A program made the translations under genes and the position numbers. From Dendrophyllia cribrosa (Eukaryota; Cnidaria; Anthozoa; Scleractinia; Dendrophylliidae): 64,000 nucleotides of DNA. The number at the start of each line of letters is the position of its first letter. Position 1 is the first letter of the stretch. The DNA is taken from the NCBI GenBank assembly GCA_024195265.1, contig JAJLRJ010000007.1, forward strand, positions 31,940,448 to 32,004,447. Reading direction: 5' to 3'. Below, piece by piece: positions 11,701 to 26,700 of this stretch. The notes below the pieces were generated by a model that worked only from the letters and a program-made list of their open reading frames with translations, was not told the origin of the DNA and searched no databases.

Positions 11701-14700
11701 GAATGTGAGCATTGTGTTTATAAATTGTAAAATTTAGCCTGAAATTGTCAAAATACCTGTGTTAAAACAGTGCTCACTCTGTTTGTGGGACATTTTGAAA
11801 ACTTTTACAGTCGAACTGGATGTTCCCTTGCGTGCAACTTTGCAACTTTGTCACGCAATGTTGGTAATTTGATCGTCAGGTTGCTCGAGCAAGTTGCAAA
11901 TGCTTTGGGTATATTCCCCGCCAAATTCCTTGCCGCGGTTTCTCGTGTCATGTCATGTTGGTGAATGGTGTTCGCCATGTTGCAAGTGTTAATTCAGTAT
12001 TTCGAAGACAGATTTGCATCTTTCTTCATGGAAGAACCGATACAGGAATACAAAGAACTTCTTCAATGGGTGAAACAAGCGGTGACGGTTTTGAGAAACG
12101 TAGACGATGACCAAATAAGAATCTCGTATAAAGATGTCGAGTCGGGGACTTTTATAAACATTGACCTGCTGGAATACTTGCATTTAGTTGAAGCGTTCAG
12201 GAACACAACACCCTTTGGTTCAGATCTATGCAGGTGTGTATTGTTGAAGGTGAGATAGACAGACTCACCATTTCTACTGAAGAAGCATACTCAACAACCG
12301 GTGCTCGAGCAACCTCGGAAAGAACAAGGACATAGCATGAAGAGCCTCTTGTCCTCGTTTGCTAGTACGTCTGGCAATAGTGAGAGATCAGAATTAGAAG
12401 AAGCTGTCGACTGGAAAGCTTCAAAAAAAGAAAATTTGCGCCTGTAAATTCAAAATCTCAGTGACCAGAAACTGGCCATAGAAACTCACATCAGAGAGCT
12501 GGAACTTGATATTGTCGAACCTCCGCATGTTGGAACTTATAATGTTGTTTGCGGCAACTGCCACATTCGAGGTCACTGGAGTGAAGGAAACCCGTGAAAA
12601 TGAAAGGTGTCATGCTCCTCAATGTACTTCTTATTACTTATGTGGTCAGAAGAAAAAACATGGGGAACGTTTTGAAGAGATAAAAAAGAGAAAGAAGGAA
12701 CTGAAGGATATCAGTGGTGAAATTGAAAAAGCAACCATGGAAAAGAAAAACTTGAGAGCCAGGTTTTCCTCCGCTATCAAGCAGACAGTTCTAGTGTGGG
12801 CGAATGGCTGGTGTACGGGACGCGTGGCCATCTCCACGTAACACGAGGGCGAGAAAACTCACGAGACCAAAACCAAAACCACAAAAGCACGCACTCACCA
12901 AAGCGAAGACAGATGGTTACCAGACGCTTTCTTGCTTGTGGTGAAAAAATGGCACCAAATCTTGTGAAAAAAGGCTCTCCTTAGTCATCGAAGTTGAGGA
13001 CTATTCTGGCTTTTGGCCTTGAAAAAGTGGAGCACTGATAAGAACAGATCCCCCAATGCTGTACAGGAAAGTTGTTAGCAGAGGGGCACGGGTTCCCCTC
13101 CTTTTGCAAAAAAAAAAATAATGATAAGGCCCAGCCTATAACATTTTCTAAACACGTCTATTGTATAACCAAATTATAGACCCCATTTTAGTCACTAGCA
13201 AACTTAGTAAACTTTGTAATCGAAAATTAGTGATTTCCTGTTTTTAATACCCCAAATGGCTACTGAAATAAAACTACGCCCATTTTGTGAACTTAAATTT
13301 CTATTGGCTGATTTGCATCATGTGATGTTTTCATGTACGTATTTTGGGTAGACTTATTTTAAAGGTGCGCTACAACGGCATCTTTACCATATTCACTATC
13401 AATTCTTCTATTTTTTTTATTAACCTCGCGTTCTAACACATTAACAAGATGGCTTTAAGAGCCCTTTGATTTCCTTCAGTTGACATGAGGTTGGAGCCTG
13501 GTCTCTTGTAAATTGGTTGCCATAGTCATAGTTGTACATTAATTTTTGATTTGATTTTAGGAACGTCTGTTGCTGTCAGTTTTACCAAGATATGTTGCCA
13601 TGGAAATGAAAGCAGACATACAACGTGGTAAAGAAACTGCCCAGTTCCATAAAATTTACATTCAGAGACACGAGAATGTCAGGTTTGTAATTCATGTTTA
13701 TACCTGAGTTTCTGTGAATATTGCTTTCAATAGTATTTAGTAGAATTAAAGGGGCTGAGTCACCAAATTAGAGTATCACTTTAAAAAGACAAAATTATAC
13801 ATAAAAAATAAGTCTAGTTTTGTTAACACTGTAAATCATGTGCTGTATTATTTTATCTTCATGAACTACATGTATATGACTATGTATTAATTAAAAGTTT
13901 AAAGACTGGAGATATTTTCATGTGAATGGTAAAAGAATGCTTTGGTAACTGTTGGACAAAGTTTCATTCAATAACTCACTTATTTACTGCATTTCCTTAG
14001 TGTTATATTTCTAGTACGGAACTGTCCTGACTTACTCTCTTAAAAGTAGTTTGACTGATTAACTTTGTAGATCAGTAAGGTAATTGTGTTTACTCTTTTT
14101 ACAGTATTCTGTTTGCTGACATAGAAGGTTTCACTATGCTCTCATCCCAATGCACAGCACAGAAGTTGGTTCAATATCTGAATGAACTGTTTGCCAGTTT
14201 TGATACCCTTGCTGTGGTATGTTCTCTTTTCCTTAGTTGGACATACATGTACAGTAGAATCTTGATACACTGTACAAACTTGACCCCTAATTAACTCAAA
14301 ATCTACTCAAACCAAAGTTTTCCAATTTATTTTGTGTTTTTCCTAATCGTTCAAATTATTAAGATTTTTCTGAATGTAAAAAATATTTGACCAGCACAGT
14401 AAAAAGGACAGAGTGGGAACAATATTTTAGTGAGTACATGTACATGTACTTTAACAAGAAGTTTGAAAATTGGTTGATCAGTAATTCATATTTGTTGTTG
14501 TGCACATTGTAGTTTGGTACAGTCAAACCTTTATTAAGTGGCTTTCTGTTAAAGGGACACTGTTATGAGGGTGCATGCGCCAGTTTCTTGATTTGAAACT
14601 TGAAAAGTTTAGCCTAAATTTTTCAAGTTGAAGTGTCAATTTCAAAGTGGCGTCGACTAGTGGCGGTGGTCATGGTGGAAAATGAATAAACTCAATGCCA

Positions 14701-17700
14701 TTTTAGAAATTGACTCTTAATCAACTTTAAAATTTTGATTATTTTAATAACAAATGGAAATATTTTTTCAGTGTTCCAAAAAATGGATATGAATATCATC
14801 TATTTTCACTTTCAAATTTCCCACGCACTGCCATTTTGAATATTTATGATGTGTTACGGTGACTGCTTTTGTTTAGAATCAATGTTCTTTTGTATGCAAC
14901 AATTGGACAACCGTAACAAGTCATAAATGTTCAAAATGGCGGTGCGTGGGAAATTTAAATGCAAAAATAGGCAATATTAATATCCATTTTTTGTACACTA
15001 CAATAATATTTGCACTTGTTTTTTTAATTTTAATTTAGACTTTGTTTCCAACAATTTGACCTCAATTTTTTTATAACAATGGAGGTTCCCTTTAAGTTAA
15101 AGTCATCTCTTTTTTCTTTTCTAAGGAAAACCATTGCCTACGTATTAAGATTCTGGGTGACTGTTACTACTGCGTGTCTGGTCTACCTGAGGCGCGTCCT
15201 GACCATGCTCACTGTTGTATTGAGATGGGCCTGGAAATGATTGATGCTATCGCGTATGTAACATTCATTGCATCCACAGTTTGCATATGTACATAACTGC
15301 TCAAAAGCAAGTCCACAGTCTCAACTCAATCCTTGTGTCTCAAAATTCAACTGGCTCGAGTTTCGAGACACGAGATTTGAGGATTGATAATCCAGAAACA
15401 AGGAGTTCTTGATTATGCAAACAAGAAAAGGATTTTTATAAAATGGGTTGTTCCTTGAAGAAATATTAATAGCAATTACCATGGCATGTACACATATTTC
15501 ATAATTATTGACCCTCGGCATTAGAATTATGAAATGAATACAAGAAACACTCAATATAAAAATCTTATTCACATAGTGTTTGCAAGTTTCTTAAAGTTCA
15601 GTTTACGTGCATAATGACAGAACTCCATCTCCAGAAAACATGAAGGGGACTTTTATACCTGCCAAGGTCTCACGCCTGCAATCCAAAACTCCAATTTCAT
15701 GCCAACTCACACCTATGGAGCAATTTCTCATGCCTGACTAACAGATTTGAGCTATCAACCTTAACTGATCGCATGATCCAATTAAAAATATAGTTACGTC
15801 CATGAAAATTTGGCACTTTTCTGTAGGTTTTTATGGTTCTGAACATTATGATTACAGCTGGATGATATTAAATGGAGGTCCGAGGTCCATGGAAACTTCC
15901 GAATTCTTCGCAATATCTTGGGACATATTCGGAATAGATTGGGTTGTCTTCAGATTTGGTCGTGTTGCCTTCGAAAATCCTGGCACTCATACAAAAAAAA
16001 TTCTCACGCCTATCACTTCGAAAAAGTTGGCAGGTATAGACTTTAAAGCGATTGGAAAGGAACTGCATATATTTTTATCCTTTTATCATGCAGTAACTGT
16101 CGAGCCACTATCAGCATGTAATCAGCATGTAAGCAAAAACTTTGAGTGTCTGCAAAACAAACAAAAACAAAATCAAACAAAAGCTTTATTCAGATATATG
16201 AAACCTAAAATGCAGTTGCCCTGCAAATTAGCAAAGAAACGCTATTCGAGGCAGGGAAAAGTAATCTAATTGAAAATAATGAAAGTGAGTCAACATAACC
16301 ATACAGAAGCTGATCTGTAGAGTTACAGATTTATTTTAAAGCTTTAGATTAGATCGTGATAATAATTTATTGGTGGCAGACACGGGAAATAAATGAAATA
16401 TGCAAATATTATAACATTTTCATTTGTTTAAAAAATAAAAAAATGAACCTAAAAATTACATTTACACATGGGGATGGAAATCTTTTGCCGGACTACTGGC
16501 AATGACAAGATTTAGGGAATAACATTCTTATTTGCATGGTCCTACCAAAAAATACTGTGGTGAGTAGATTGTAACCACCTTGTGTACTAACAATTGAATT
16601 TAAAATGTTCAGTCAAGTAAAGATCTACATGTGCTAGGTTCACGAAGTTGAGTTAGTAGAAAAATGTACTTAGGTATTCCTCAGTTGTCATGCATTTAAG
16701 TAGAGAACTGTTCAAAGACAAAGAAAAAGTTCCACTTTGCCCATAGTTTACCAAGGTGCATTGGGTGAATTGTTTGACTGTATGTTCTACAGGAGTGTGC
16801 GTGAAGCAACTGGTGTAAACCTGAACATGAGAGTTGGCGTTCACATGGGAAAGGTGCATAGTGGAGTGTTGGGATTAGTCAAGTGGCAGTATGACGTGTG
16901 GTCTGATGATGTGACAACTGCTAATCATATGGAGTCAGGAGGACTTCCAGGGTAAGTTTGCTTTCCTATAATCAGTTTTATCACTATCGCTAAAAGGTAC
17001 TCAATTAAGACCTTTCTGCAGTAATGAAGCATGCATATATTGACTTGCTCTGCATTTTTAAAACTTTTTAAATCTTGAAATGCAGTTAACCCTGGGACAT
17101 ACATGTACAGGCAAATGTATTCCCCCGCCATGGTACAGTACAAGGAGAAGGGTGGGAGGGTGGGGGGGTGTTGGAAAGATATTTTAACCTTGTTGCAACT
17201 TGGATGCCATGGAAACATTACATGTTGTAGGAACAGCTGCTGGAAGTCTTAGCCTCATTCATACAAATGTATGGAAATAAATTTTGTTTGCATGTGAAAG
17301 GAACCTAATATTAATTTTCATATTTGTATGGAAGGCTTTGCACTTGGCCTTGCTTTGAAAAAAGAGATAAAGGCAACTCAGAAATGGCGTATTAAAATGA
17401 ATTTTGAGTGAAAACCATATGCTGTATAAAGTAATGTTCTTTATTTTTATTTAAAAAAATGGCCATCAATGCTTAGTTTGTTTTACTTCCTTGCAGGCGT
17501 GTACACATAACAACCTCTGTACTTAACTGTTTAAATGGTGATTATGAGGTTGAAGAAGGTCGTGGTCAGGAGCGAGATTCATATCTGAAGCAGTACAATA
17601 TTGATTCATATCTGGTTGTGGCTGAGCACCCCAGGGTTAGTAAAAGGACATCTCTTATATAAAGACTTTATAGGCCAGATTCCTTTAAGAACAAAATTCT

Positions 17701-20700
17701 GTCTAAAAAAAATATTTAAAATAAATATACTTTTAACACATGATCTCTATTTTCCAAAGTGAGTAATTAATAATTCAAACATGATAGAAATAGCATCAAA
17801 CTCGGAAAAAAATCCGAGTTCCAGATGGGATTTGAACCCACAACCCTCTGTGATCTAGCCAGAAGCTCTACCATTGAGCTACTAGGACTCTGTGGTGAGC
17901 AAGGGTGAAATGTGGGCTTTTGACTGGAACCGCATCGTGCGGTCACACAGCCAAATGATGACTGGCACATATGACTCATAACTGTATCACACAGTCACAT
18001 TAAGGCATATCAAAGATGCAACCAACCAACCTCCAAAGTGAGTAATTACAAACATGATAGAAATAGCATCAAACTCGGAACAAAATCTGAGTTCCAGATG
18101 GGATTTGAACCCCCGACCCTCCGTGATCTAGCTGGATGCTCTACCACTGAGCTACTGGGACTCCCACATTTCACCCTTGCTCACCACAGAGTCCCAGTAG
18201 CTCAGTGATAGAGCATCCAGCTAGATCACAGAGGGTCGTGGGTTCAAATCCCATCTGGAACTTGGATTTTCTTTTCCGAGTTTGATGCAATCTCTATTTT
18301 CTCGCTTTAAAAAGTAACGTTTGTTTATTTTCAAATATATGTTTACATATCATTGGGCATTATTCACCCCCTTCAGAGCCAGTTATTTCAAGTTTAATAT
18401 TTTTACTGTTTTGCCATTATTTTCCTATTACCGGTAACTCTTACCTATGATTATTATTGAGTCAAAGCAGAGATAAAGGAAAAATTAAAACCAAAATCAA
18501 ATTTAAACCACAAATTACATGGTATATGTTTATGGAGGTGATTGTTAGCAATCCAGTTAAGTATAAAAAAACATTTGCTGTGGACGTTTGCTAATCTTTA
18601 AGTTAAGAGTGGTTCCCGTATTGTTGACTATATTTGGTTATCAACATCATGATCAAACAAGACAGACTTTTAGCAGAGAGTCATTTGAAAATTTTCTTTT
18701 AAGTCTTGTAATAATTGAAGGGCCGAGAGCATGTCCAGCCTATATGACTTTTTAGGCCTTTTTTTATTTTTTCTCGCTCAGAATAGCTCAGAATAGCTCA
18801 GAATAGCCTCATTTTATCGTACAGCGAATAATATCACAAGCCCTTGTCGAATTTGCACTAACCCTAAGGAATTTGACCAATTTCACCTGAAAAAAGCAGA
18901 GTTCTGGCCCTCCAGTGCTTTGACGGTACATTCAGAGCGCAATTTCGAAGCCATTTGAAAGCAGTTTGGCCGTGAGAATACGCGACTGCAATACTTCTGA
19001 CCAGTGTCAACAACTAAACGAAAATACCGTTATTTACGCACGCCTGGCTCGCTTATCTATCGTGAGCTCACTACGGCAACACATCGCCTCTGTAGCGTGT
19101 GTGTAAGCCAACGTGTATGAGGCCCGTCCGGTGATTGAAAGACATTAAGTCCGGAAATCCTTGAGTCTCTAGCACTTCTCAAAGAAACGAGTCGTGTTTC
19201 TTGTCCTTCCTTGTGTCTGAAGCGCCATTTAGCGCTCGAGGTGAAAAACGGACCTTGGTCGGGAAGACGAGCCGGCGGGAAAGTCTGGAATCACTTCGGA
19301 TCAGAAAGGGGGCAGCGTTGAGAGTTGTGGGCCATTTCCCATCCCGTGCCGTGGTCGAAATGCCCGATATCCGAAGTGCTTTGAGACTTATAGTATTTTG
19401 CAATAACTTTCGGGAGGGACTCAATTTCGGTTTTGTTGTAGGATTTCCCGACATGCTTTGCGACAGTGGTAGATGGGTCCGCTGTGCGTGGTCGGGCACT
19501 TGAAATACAGCTTTGGGCAGCTCGAAGTGAGTTGTTGCTGGCCGGCGGGAAGACGTTTCGCATTTGGAGTCTTTAATGCAACATTAAATTCGATCTAAAA
19601 GGATTTTGAAATCGAGATACGCGTTTTGATGCGTATCAACCTTTAAATAATAAAACTTAGCCTGAAGTGAGCATGTGTTCGTTGATGGTCTAGTGGTTTG
19701 GTCGGGGATTTGCGCTCGGATGGCTCCGGGTTCGAATCACGCACAGCATCATTTTTTTTTTCTTTCTTCGAACTGGACATTATGAAAGTGATTTTCTTTT
19801 TTTGCGTTCGTCAAAATTCCTTACGTTTAATTAAAAAAAAAATATCAAACCGTGTCAGTGCGAAAACAGAAGCTTACCGCAACATTGCGTTACAATAGGA
19901 GCCTTTGATTGATTGAATTTTTTTTTTGCATACGGTATTTCTCGAAAACGACGGAAAAAACAACGGAAAAAAATTCGGAACAACGTTTTGCAACTAATTT
20001 CTAGTTCACATGCCAAAATTGGCCAAATCTGAGCAAGAAAAAATAAAAAAAGGCCTAAAAAGTCATATAGGCTGGACATGCTCTCGGCCCTTCAATTATT
20101 AAAATGCAACATTTTAATATTGCTTACACATATACATAATTATTTGTTTAATCGGTTTAGATCTCATTGGCATTTTCTTTTCTCTTTATTTTTTTTTTAT
20201 GGCATGTGTTGAACAATGACAACATATTGTTTGGAATTCACAGAAGGTGAGAACATGTTAATACATTGTTTTATCATTTGATAAGTAGCAAATGCATTGC
20301 TCTGGCTATAAAGTAAAGCCTATCATTTTAATGCTGTTTTACACTATCTCCCCTTCCCATTCCATTTACAATTAATGTCAACAGTCGTTTAAAAACAGTT
20401 AACATTAAATGGGGGTCAAGGATGTCTTGGATAAACACTTTAATATTCAGAGTTTGGAAAGATAAAGAACAGAGCATCCCATACCTATTTACCATACAGG
20501 TGTACGTGGGTTGAGTTTGTTGTTGGTTCTCGTCGTTGCTCCGAGGGTTTTTCTCCAGGTACTCCAGTTTTCCTCCCTCAAGGAAAACCAACATTTTCAA
20601 ATTCTAGTTAGACCGAAAAGCAGTGGAAGTACGTAAGAGCCACCTGATGAATTTCCACTGAAATTCCTATTTATTTGTACATTATTTTGCCTAGTAACAA

Positions 20701-23700
20701 GTAGTAAATGCACGGGGTTTCTCTTGATTAAAAAAATACCAGTGAGAATGTTTAGTGACATATATTTTAGCTAGTTAGATGACTACAGTAAACTAATTGG
20801 TGCAAAATTCTTTTTTCTCTTTGCATGTTTCTTCAATGCACATTTACATGTTGTATCCGAGCAGAAGGTAAGAATCAAACAATTCTACAACAACAACAAC
20901 AACAACAATTTATCGGCAGTAATTAAAAAAGAAACTATTGATTGTCCCGCAAATAGCTATGAAGCTAATCTAGGTGGGGCAAGGCAAAAGCAATGACGCA
21001 TCTTACAAAAAGAAAACTAAGACTCGCAAAGCTTCTGATTAGAAAAAACTTATTAGCATTGCTTTACCACAATCAATTCAAGTTTGTCCCAATGTAAGTG
21101 TTCCTTGCTGACTAGCTCAGACAACTCCCAACTTTCTTTGCAGAGATCAACTAGCTCTAGGTCAACTCTCAAATTCAAATGCTGCAATACTTGTACCTTA
21201 AAATTTCAAACTTTCAGCACATCTGTTGAGCAACACAGCACTGAACAACAATCTCCTGATTCTACATCATCAATATTGAAAACAATTGGTGTATGGATAT
21301 TTATTCTCCCTGTTGATTGACCTCTGGCAAATGATAATCCAAATCTTTTCTTTAGAGAGAAGTATTGTAATATTTTTGCATGTTACCTTGTTAATCCAGC
21401 AGTAGTAGTAAAACCAATCCTTACAGATGCTTGACTCCACACTAATGTGACACTTCACAGTTCACTTGTTCCCAGAGAAATCAACAGATATTCAAACACA
21501 TGTCCCTTCCTATTACAGAGATTCAACTGTACTTGATAACAGTCTATTTTCAGTCTTTAAGCTTTAAGCTATAATATTGCACGAAATATCAAGTTATCTC
21601 ATGAATATTTTCATTTTGAACCAATTTTCAGCCAAATGATACAATTGTTAAAGATAACAAACAGGAAGAACAAGACAAAAAAATGCAGCAAAGGTAGGTG
21701 TATAGATCATAATTGAAGGGCTCCCTGCAACAACGTCCTGAGTGTGTTTTTGGTAACTTTCACTAAAATTGTATGTTTTAGGCCTTTAAAAGCACAGTTT
21801 TGTCAAATTAATGATTTATTATTGTTAAGGTACTTAAAACAGCTCCAAAATGGGGAAGAAAATCCACATCTTTGAGAAAATGTTTTGGGCCCCTATGACA
21901 CCCTATGGCTCCCAGGACACCCTATGTATCTTTTCAAAATAAAAAATTATTCTGTTCGAAGATAGAAGATTTGTTGACCTGGATTAAATCCTTTCAGTCA
22001 TGATCCAGTACATGATCCAGTCATAATTTTGGCAAGTGAGTCCCTTTGGAGGCCAACAATCCAAGATTTCTGTGAAAATTTTCCAAAAACGCACTGAGGA
22101 CGTTATTGCAGGGAGCCCTTCAATTTTTTTTTATGTGGCAAAGAATTTTTAGACACCCACATGTGACATTTATTCTTGAAAGTATAATTATCATGATTTC
22201 ATGATATCAGACCATTTAATGTTACTTAAACTAAATTGAATGACTTATTTTCTTTGAAAAAAGCTTTGAGATGAAAGTGGCCTGTGATAAAATATGAATT
22301 AAGAGAATATAGATCTGTTACATTATGCAACACTGAGATATCTTCTGAATGTACATTGCTAACTTATTGAACATTGATGTTATAATTGACAGGTTAGGCA
22401 TTACAGAGCCATCAAATCAGCAAGATCCAGATGATGAAGTCAATGAATTTCTAGGAAGCTCCATAGAGGCTCGCAGTATCGACAAGTAAGCTTTTCTTTT
22501 GGTTTATTAGAATGGGCGAGGAGAGAGAGAGGGGGGGTTAATGGAGAAAGGGGACCTACAGTAGTTAATTATATAAATTATATATACAGAAACCCATAAG
22601 TGGGTTGAAACGTGTAATGCGCATTCACAGCTTCCGAATATTCATTTTTTGCTTGGTACCATATTAATTTTGGAAACCCCTTGGTCCCTCGAGATTGGAA
22701 GCAAGTTGTTCTAGGAAATTGATTGGCTAATATTTTTATCTTGATTTTCCAAATATGGCTGTAACAACTTCTTAGCAAATTGAATAATCAGACCTCGGAA
22801 GCTTGTTTTGAAGCGTACAAGAGACAGTTGCATGTTTCAACCCATTTGTGGGTTTCTGTATATATATATATATATATAATCAGGAAAGCGGTGACATCTT
22901 CATCGGTATTGAGAGTGCTCCACTGGATAAACCGGAGTAACACGTGAAACTCCGAGTAGCAGATAACATAGGCACGCATTGCGTGCATGAGCTATTTTGA
23001 AAATTACCTAAATGATATGAAATGGTGAAAGTAACAAAACAGCGGAAGTTAACTCGCACAAATAACCGCTTGCAGATATACGTTTTTCAAATCCTCCGGC
23101 GCGCCCACTACCCAAAAAAATACCGAGATAACCAACTGGGTCCCGTTTCTCGTTTCTCGGCTAGCTTTTTTTCACGGGATTTCCGGAGTTATTTTTTGAC
23201 GAAACTACGGCCCCAGTGAAATGAGCAACTTGTTTCAGTAATGAGTGTATTAAATAAAATGTCAACCAGAAAAGTCCTGCACATAAATTTGATGCATCCA
23301 AATTGAAGGCTTATTATTTCCTGGAAATTTGTATCTAGTCTTTTTTTAAAGGTTTCTTTTATTATTCACAAAAGACACGTGGAAAAGGTTCCTTTGGCCT
23401 GGAAGACGCAAACTAATTAAATTAAATTAAATTGTTTTCAACTCCAAACCACAAGCTAATTAAATTAGTGACACGAAAATTCTTTGAACCACCTGTTTCT
23501 GTAATGTCAACCAGAAAAGTCTTTCACAGAAACTAAACGCATGAAAAATGAATATAAGTAGTCTCCTAGTAAATTGGAACTAATATTATTTAAACAACTG
23601 TTTTTATTCTCCACAAAAAAGTCGTGCAAATAGAAACAGAACTAATTAGATTAAATTGTTTTCGACTCAAAACCACAAGCTAATTGAATTACTTACACGA

Positions 23701-26700
23701 ACATTGTTGAGGTTAACATTTGGAACCAAACACCTTTTCCTGTAATGTCGACCAGCAGAAACTTAGCGCATCCAAAATGAATTTTGCTTGTTTCCTAGTA
23801 AATTGCAACTAATATTTTTTAAACAGGCGTTTTTTAACGCACCATATAAATTAATTACATTACGTTTTCTCGAAAACATGTTGAATTTCATCACGTACCA
23901 GTTTCTATAAGGACAAAGTTCAATATTTGCATGTGCACACAACGTGACTGCTCATACAAAATACAGTCGCTTCTCGCTTATAGTAATCGCTTGAGGCATA
24001 CAATTAATAACCTACACATCAGCTCACATTAATTCAAAGAAAGATAAACGTTTTACATACTGTAAATTGTAGATTAATTGCATTACATTTTCTCTGTTGA
24101 ACTCCATGCATCACGGACAAGTTTCTATAAGGACAAAGTTCAACATTTTCACGTGCAGACAGCGTGTCTGACAAAAAAAATCCAATTTTAAATAGTAATC
24201 TCTTGAAACCCAAGCTTGAAACATACAATTCATGTTCCGCATCATATTATTTGAAATCGGCTTGCCGTTTTTGCAATAAAACTATACTCATACTTCAGTA
24301 TAAGCTCACCTATGAACGTAACCGCAGTCCACATTTTTTGGACGTCTCATCCCCCGCAGACCATTCTACCATTCATGCATAGGGCACGTTATAGGCGGTA
24401 TTTCCGAATAAATGTCCTTGATATTGCCAGGTTAGCAAGCCAGTCGGGATTAGAGAACAGTTCCCAAGCAACAAATTTTCAAAACTTTACACTTTTAGTG
24501 TTTGCGGAAACAATCGCGGAGATTCAAGATGGCTGATTTTCAATTCATGTCAAGTGCCCTTCTTTGACCTTCAGTAATACCATTTTAGAAGCGAAAATTT
24601 GATTGGCTGACATAGTACACGGTGTATATACTAGAGGCAATCTGATTGGTGTGACATAACCCAAGACATACATACAAACAAACAAACTAACAAACATACT
24701 AACATCACAAACCAACCTTTGCGCCTGCTAATGAGCTATTTTTTTCAAAATAGCTCAAAAAATGTTTTTTACAATCTTAACTACTTTGTACACTTTTATA
24801 ATTAATATACAGTCTTTTGATTAAACGTTGTCATTGATCGTGGGCAGCTAAAATGTAACTGTTTTTTTTTAAAATAAAGACTTTTTGTTGTTGTTGTTGT
24901 TGGTCTCATCCCTACACGACCAGACCGAAAAGGATTATGGAGAGAAATCAATTGACTTTCAACAACTGCACATTATCAAAATATGGAACTTCTTTAACGG
25001 AATATTATCAAAGCGACTGTTGTTGTCTTTGGCGTAACATGCGAAGGCAAACATGAGTTTTGTTCTCCATTGTAAACGCGATAGAGAATAATTAATCATG
25101 CATTTTAATTCACCCATATTCCCTTTTGGTCTGGTCGCGTAGGGGTAAAACTGATCACTGACAACGTTTAATCAAAGGACTGTATATTTTTATGTATGGA
25201 TTGCTGCCTGGGATGAGAAAAGGTCGGGCAAAAGTGCACCTTTCGGAATGCCTCACAGGATTGGCTAAGAAAACAATAGAACAAACAACAGAACAATGGA
25301 CCCTAGCCCTAAAAACAATAGAGGTGCACCTAATCCAGGTCCAATGAAATTAGAGGTTTTAAAGAGGTGCACTACTACTCAAAAGGTCGCCATTGTAGAA
25401 AGATTGCTGTTAGAAGATGTTTGACTGTACATTGCTAATTGTCTTCTCAAACTCATGAATAATTGCTCAAGTTTGAACAAAGAAAATAGCAGTTCAATTT
25501 ATCATAGTGATTATCTCGGTGATTGTATTCCTTCGTTTTCTCTTCATGTAGTTCAGTCGAAAATTGGGGAAATTGCAACAAATCGCATAAAGGCACCAAA
25601 TTTGGCACAAATAAATTTCAGCATGTTACTAATCATTAAATTTTTAGGAGTGGTGCCACAATCTTTGTTGTCACAAGGGGTGGGGAGTGGAATTTTTGAC
25701 AAAGAGACTGAGTGAACTACAATCGATTAAACAAACTCACTAGGTTACGCTCTAAGTGGTTTAAGAGTATTTGGATGACTTAAAAGCAGAAAAAAACCCA
25801 CTAAATTGTTAGAGTATTGAATTCCCTCCCCCCACCAACCCCATGTACCAAAAGCAACTACATTTGTGCACAATAATAAATTTGGCACTTTTATGCATTT
25901 TGTCACAATTTTTTCTGTAAGCGACCAGACTTATGATCAGTTTGAGAAGCTTTATCAAACACTCAAATGAGTGTTTTGTCGGGTACCCAAACACACTAAA
26001 GTTGGTTAAAAAAAACTTTACTGTGCCTTGTTTTTTCAATCCACTTTTTGGTGTTTGGAAACCCTGATGAAACACTCTTTCTTGGTTGATATACATTGTT
26101 ATTGCATCTAAACATTTCAGATGTCCACAAAAATGTGGTGTCTGTCCAAGTTTTGCTTCCTTCTTTTAGTGACATTATAATTTATAATGATTACTTCTTA
26201 CAATGATGAAATGTTTTTATTATTAATGTTACAGGTTGCGGAAGGATTATGTGCGGCCTCTACTCCTTACCTTCAAAGACCCAGATAAAGAAGAGCTTGT
26301 ATGTATTCCAAGTAATTTAGCTTTTAGAACAGTCACCAGAATTAATTGATAGAAGTATTTCATTGTCATACAACTGATTAGAAACTTAATAAGTCACATT
26401 GTATGATTGTGCAAGTTGTCTATTGCTGCCACACTTGTCTTTCCCTTCAAGCATATAAATGCTGTTGTAGTGAGAATTATAGAGTATTAGATAATCAGTG
26501 GTAGCTCTCAGCAGAGCTTGACATCCATTTGAGAACCTGTTGCTGTTAGTAATTGTAACGGTGTTTAATCCTCGCTAGAATCCCCAGATTCGAACTCCCG
26601 AGCTTCGGTTGTTCCCGCCATCGTAACGGCTCGAAAGACCACCCCCCGCTGGCCTACAGCGGGCGCAATACTGACACCCAGAAACCCTTACAAGATAAAA

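Noticed and set aside
15802..16269. 155-codon frame in cyclase intron 5
   Set aside because: Overlaps a MITE edge and has no recognisable domain.
18188..18260. Functional tRNA gene
   Set aside because: Acceptor and anticodon stems do not pair properly and it repeats as a family, so it is a SINE head.
19179..19563. Opposed frames in the 1.4-kb TIR element
   Set aside because: Mirror frames in GC-rich non-coding DNA; neither resembles a protein.
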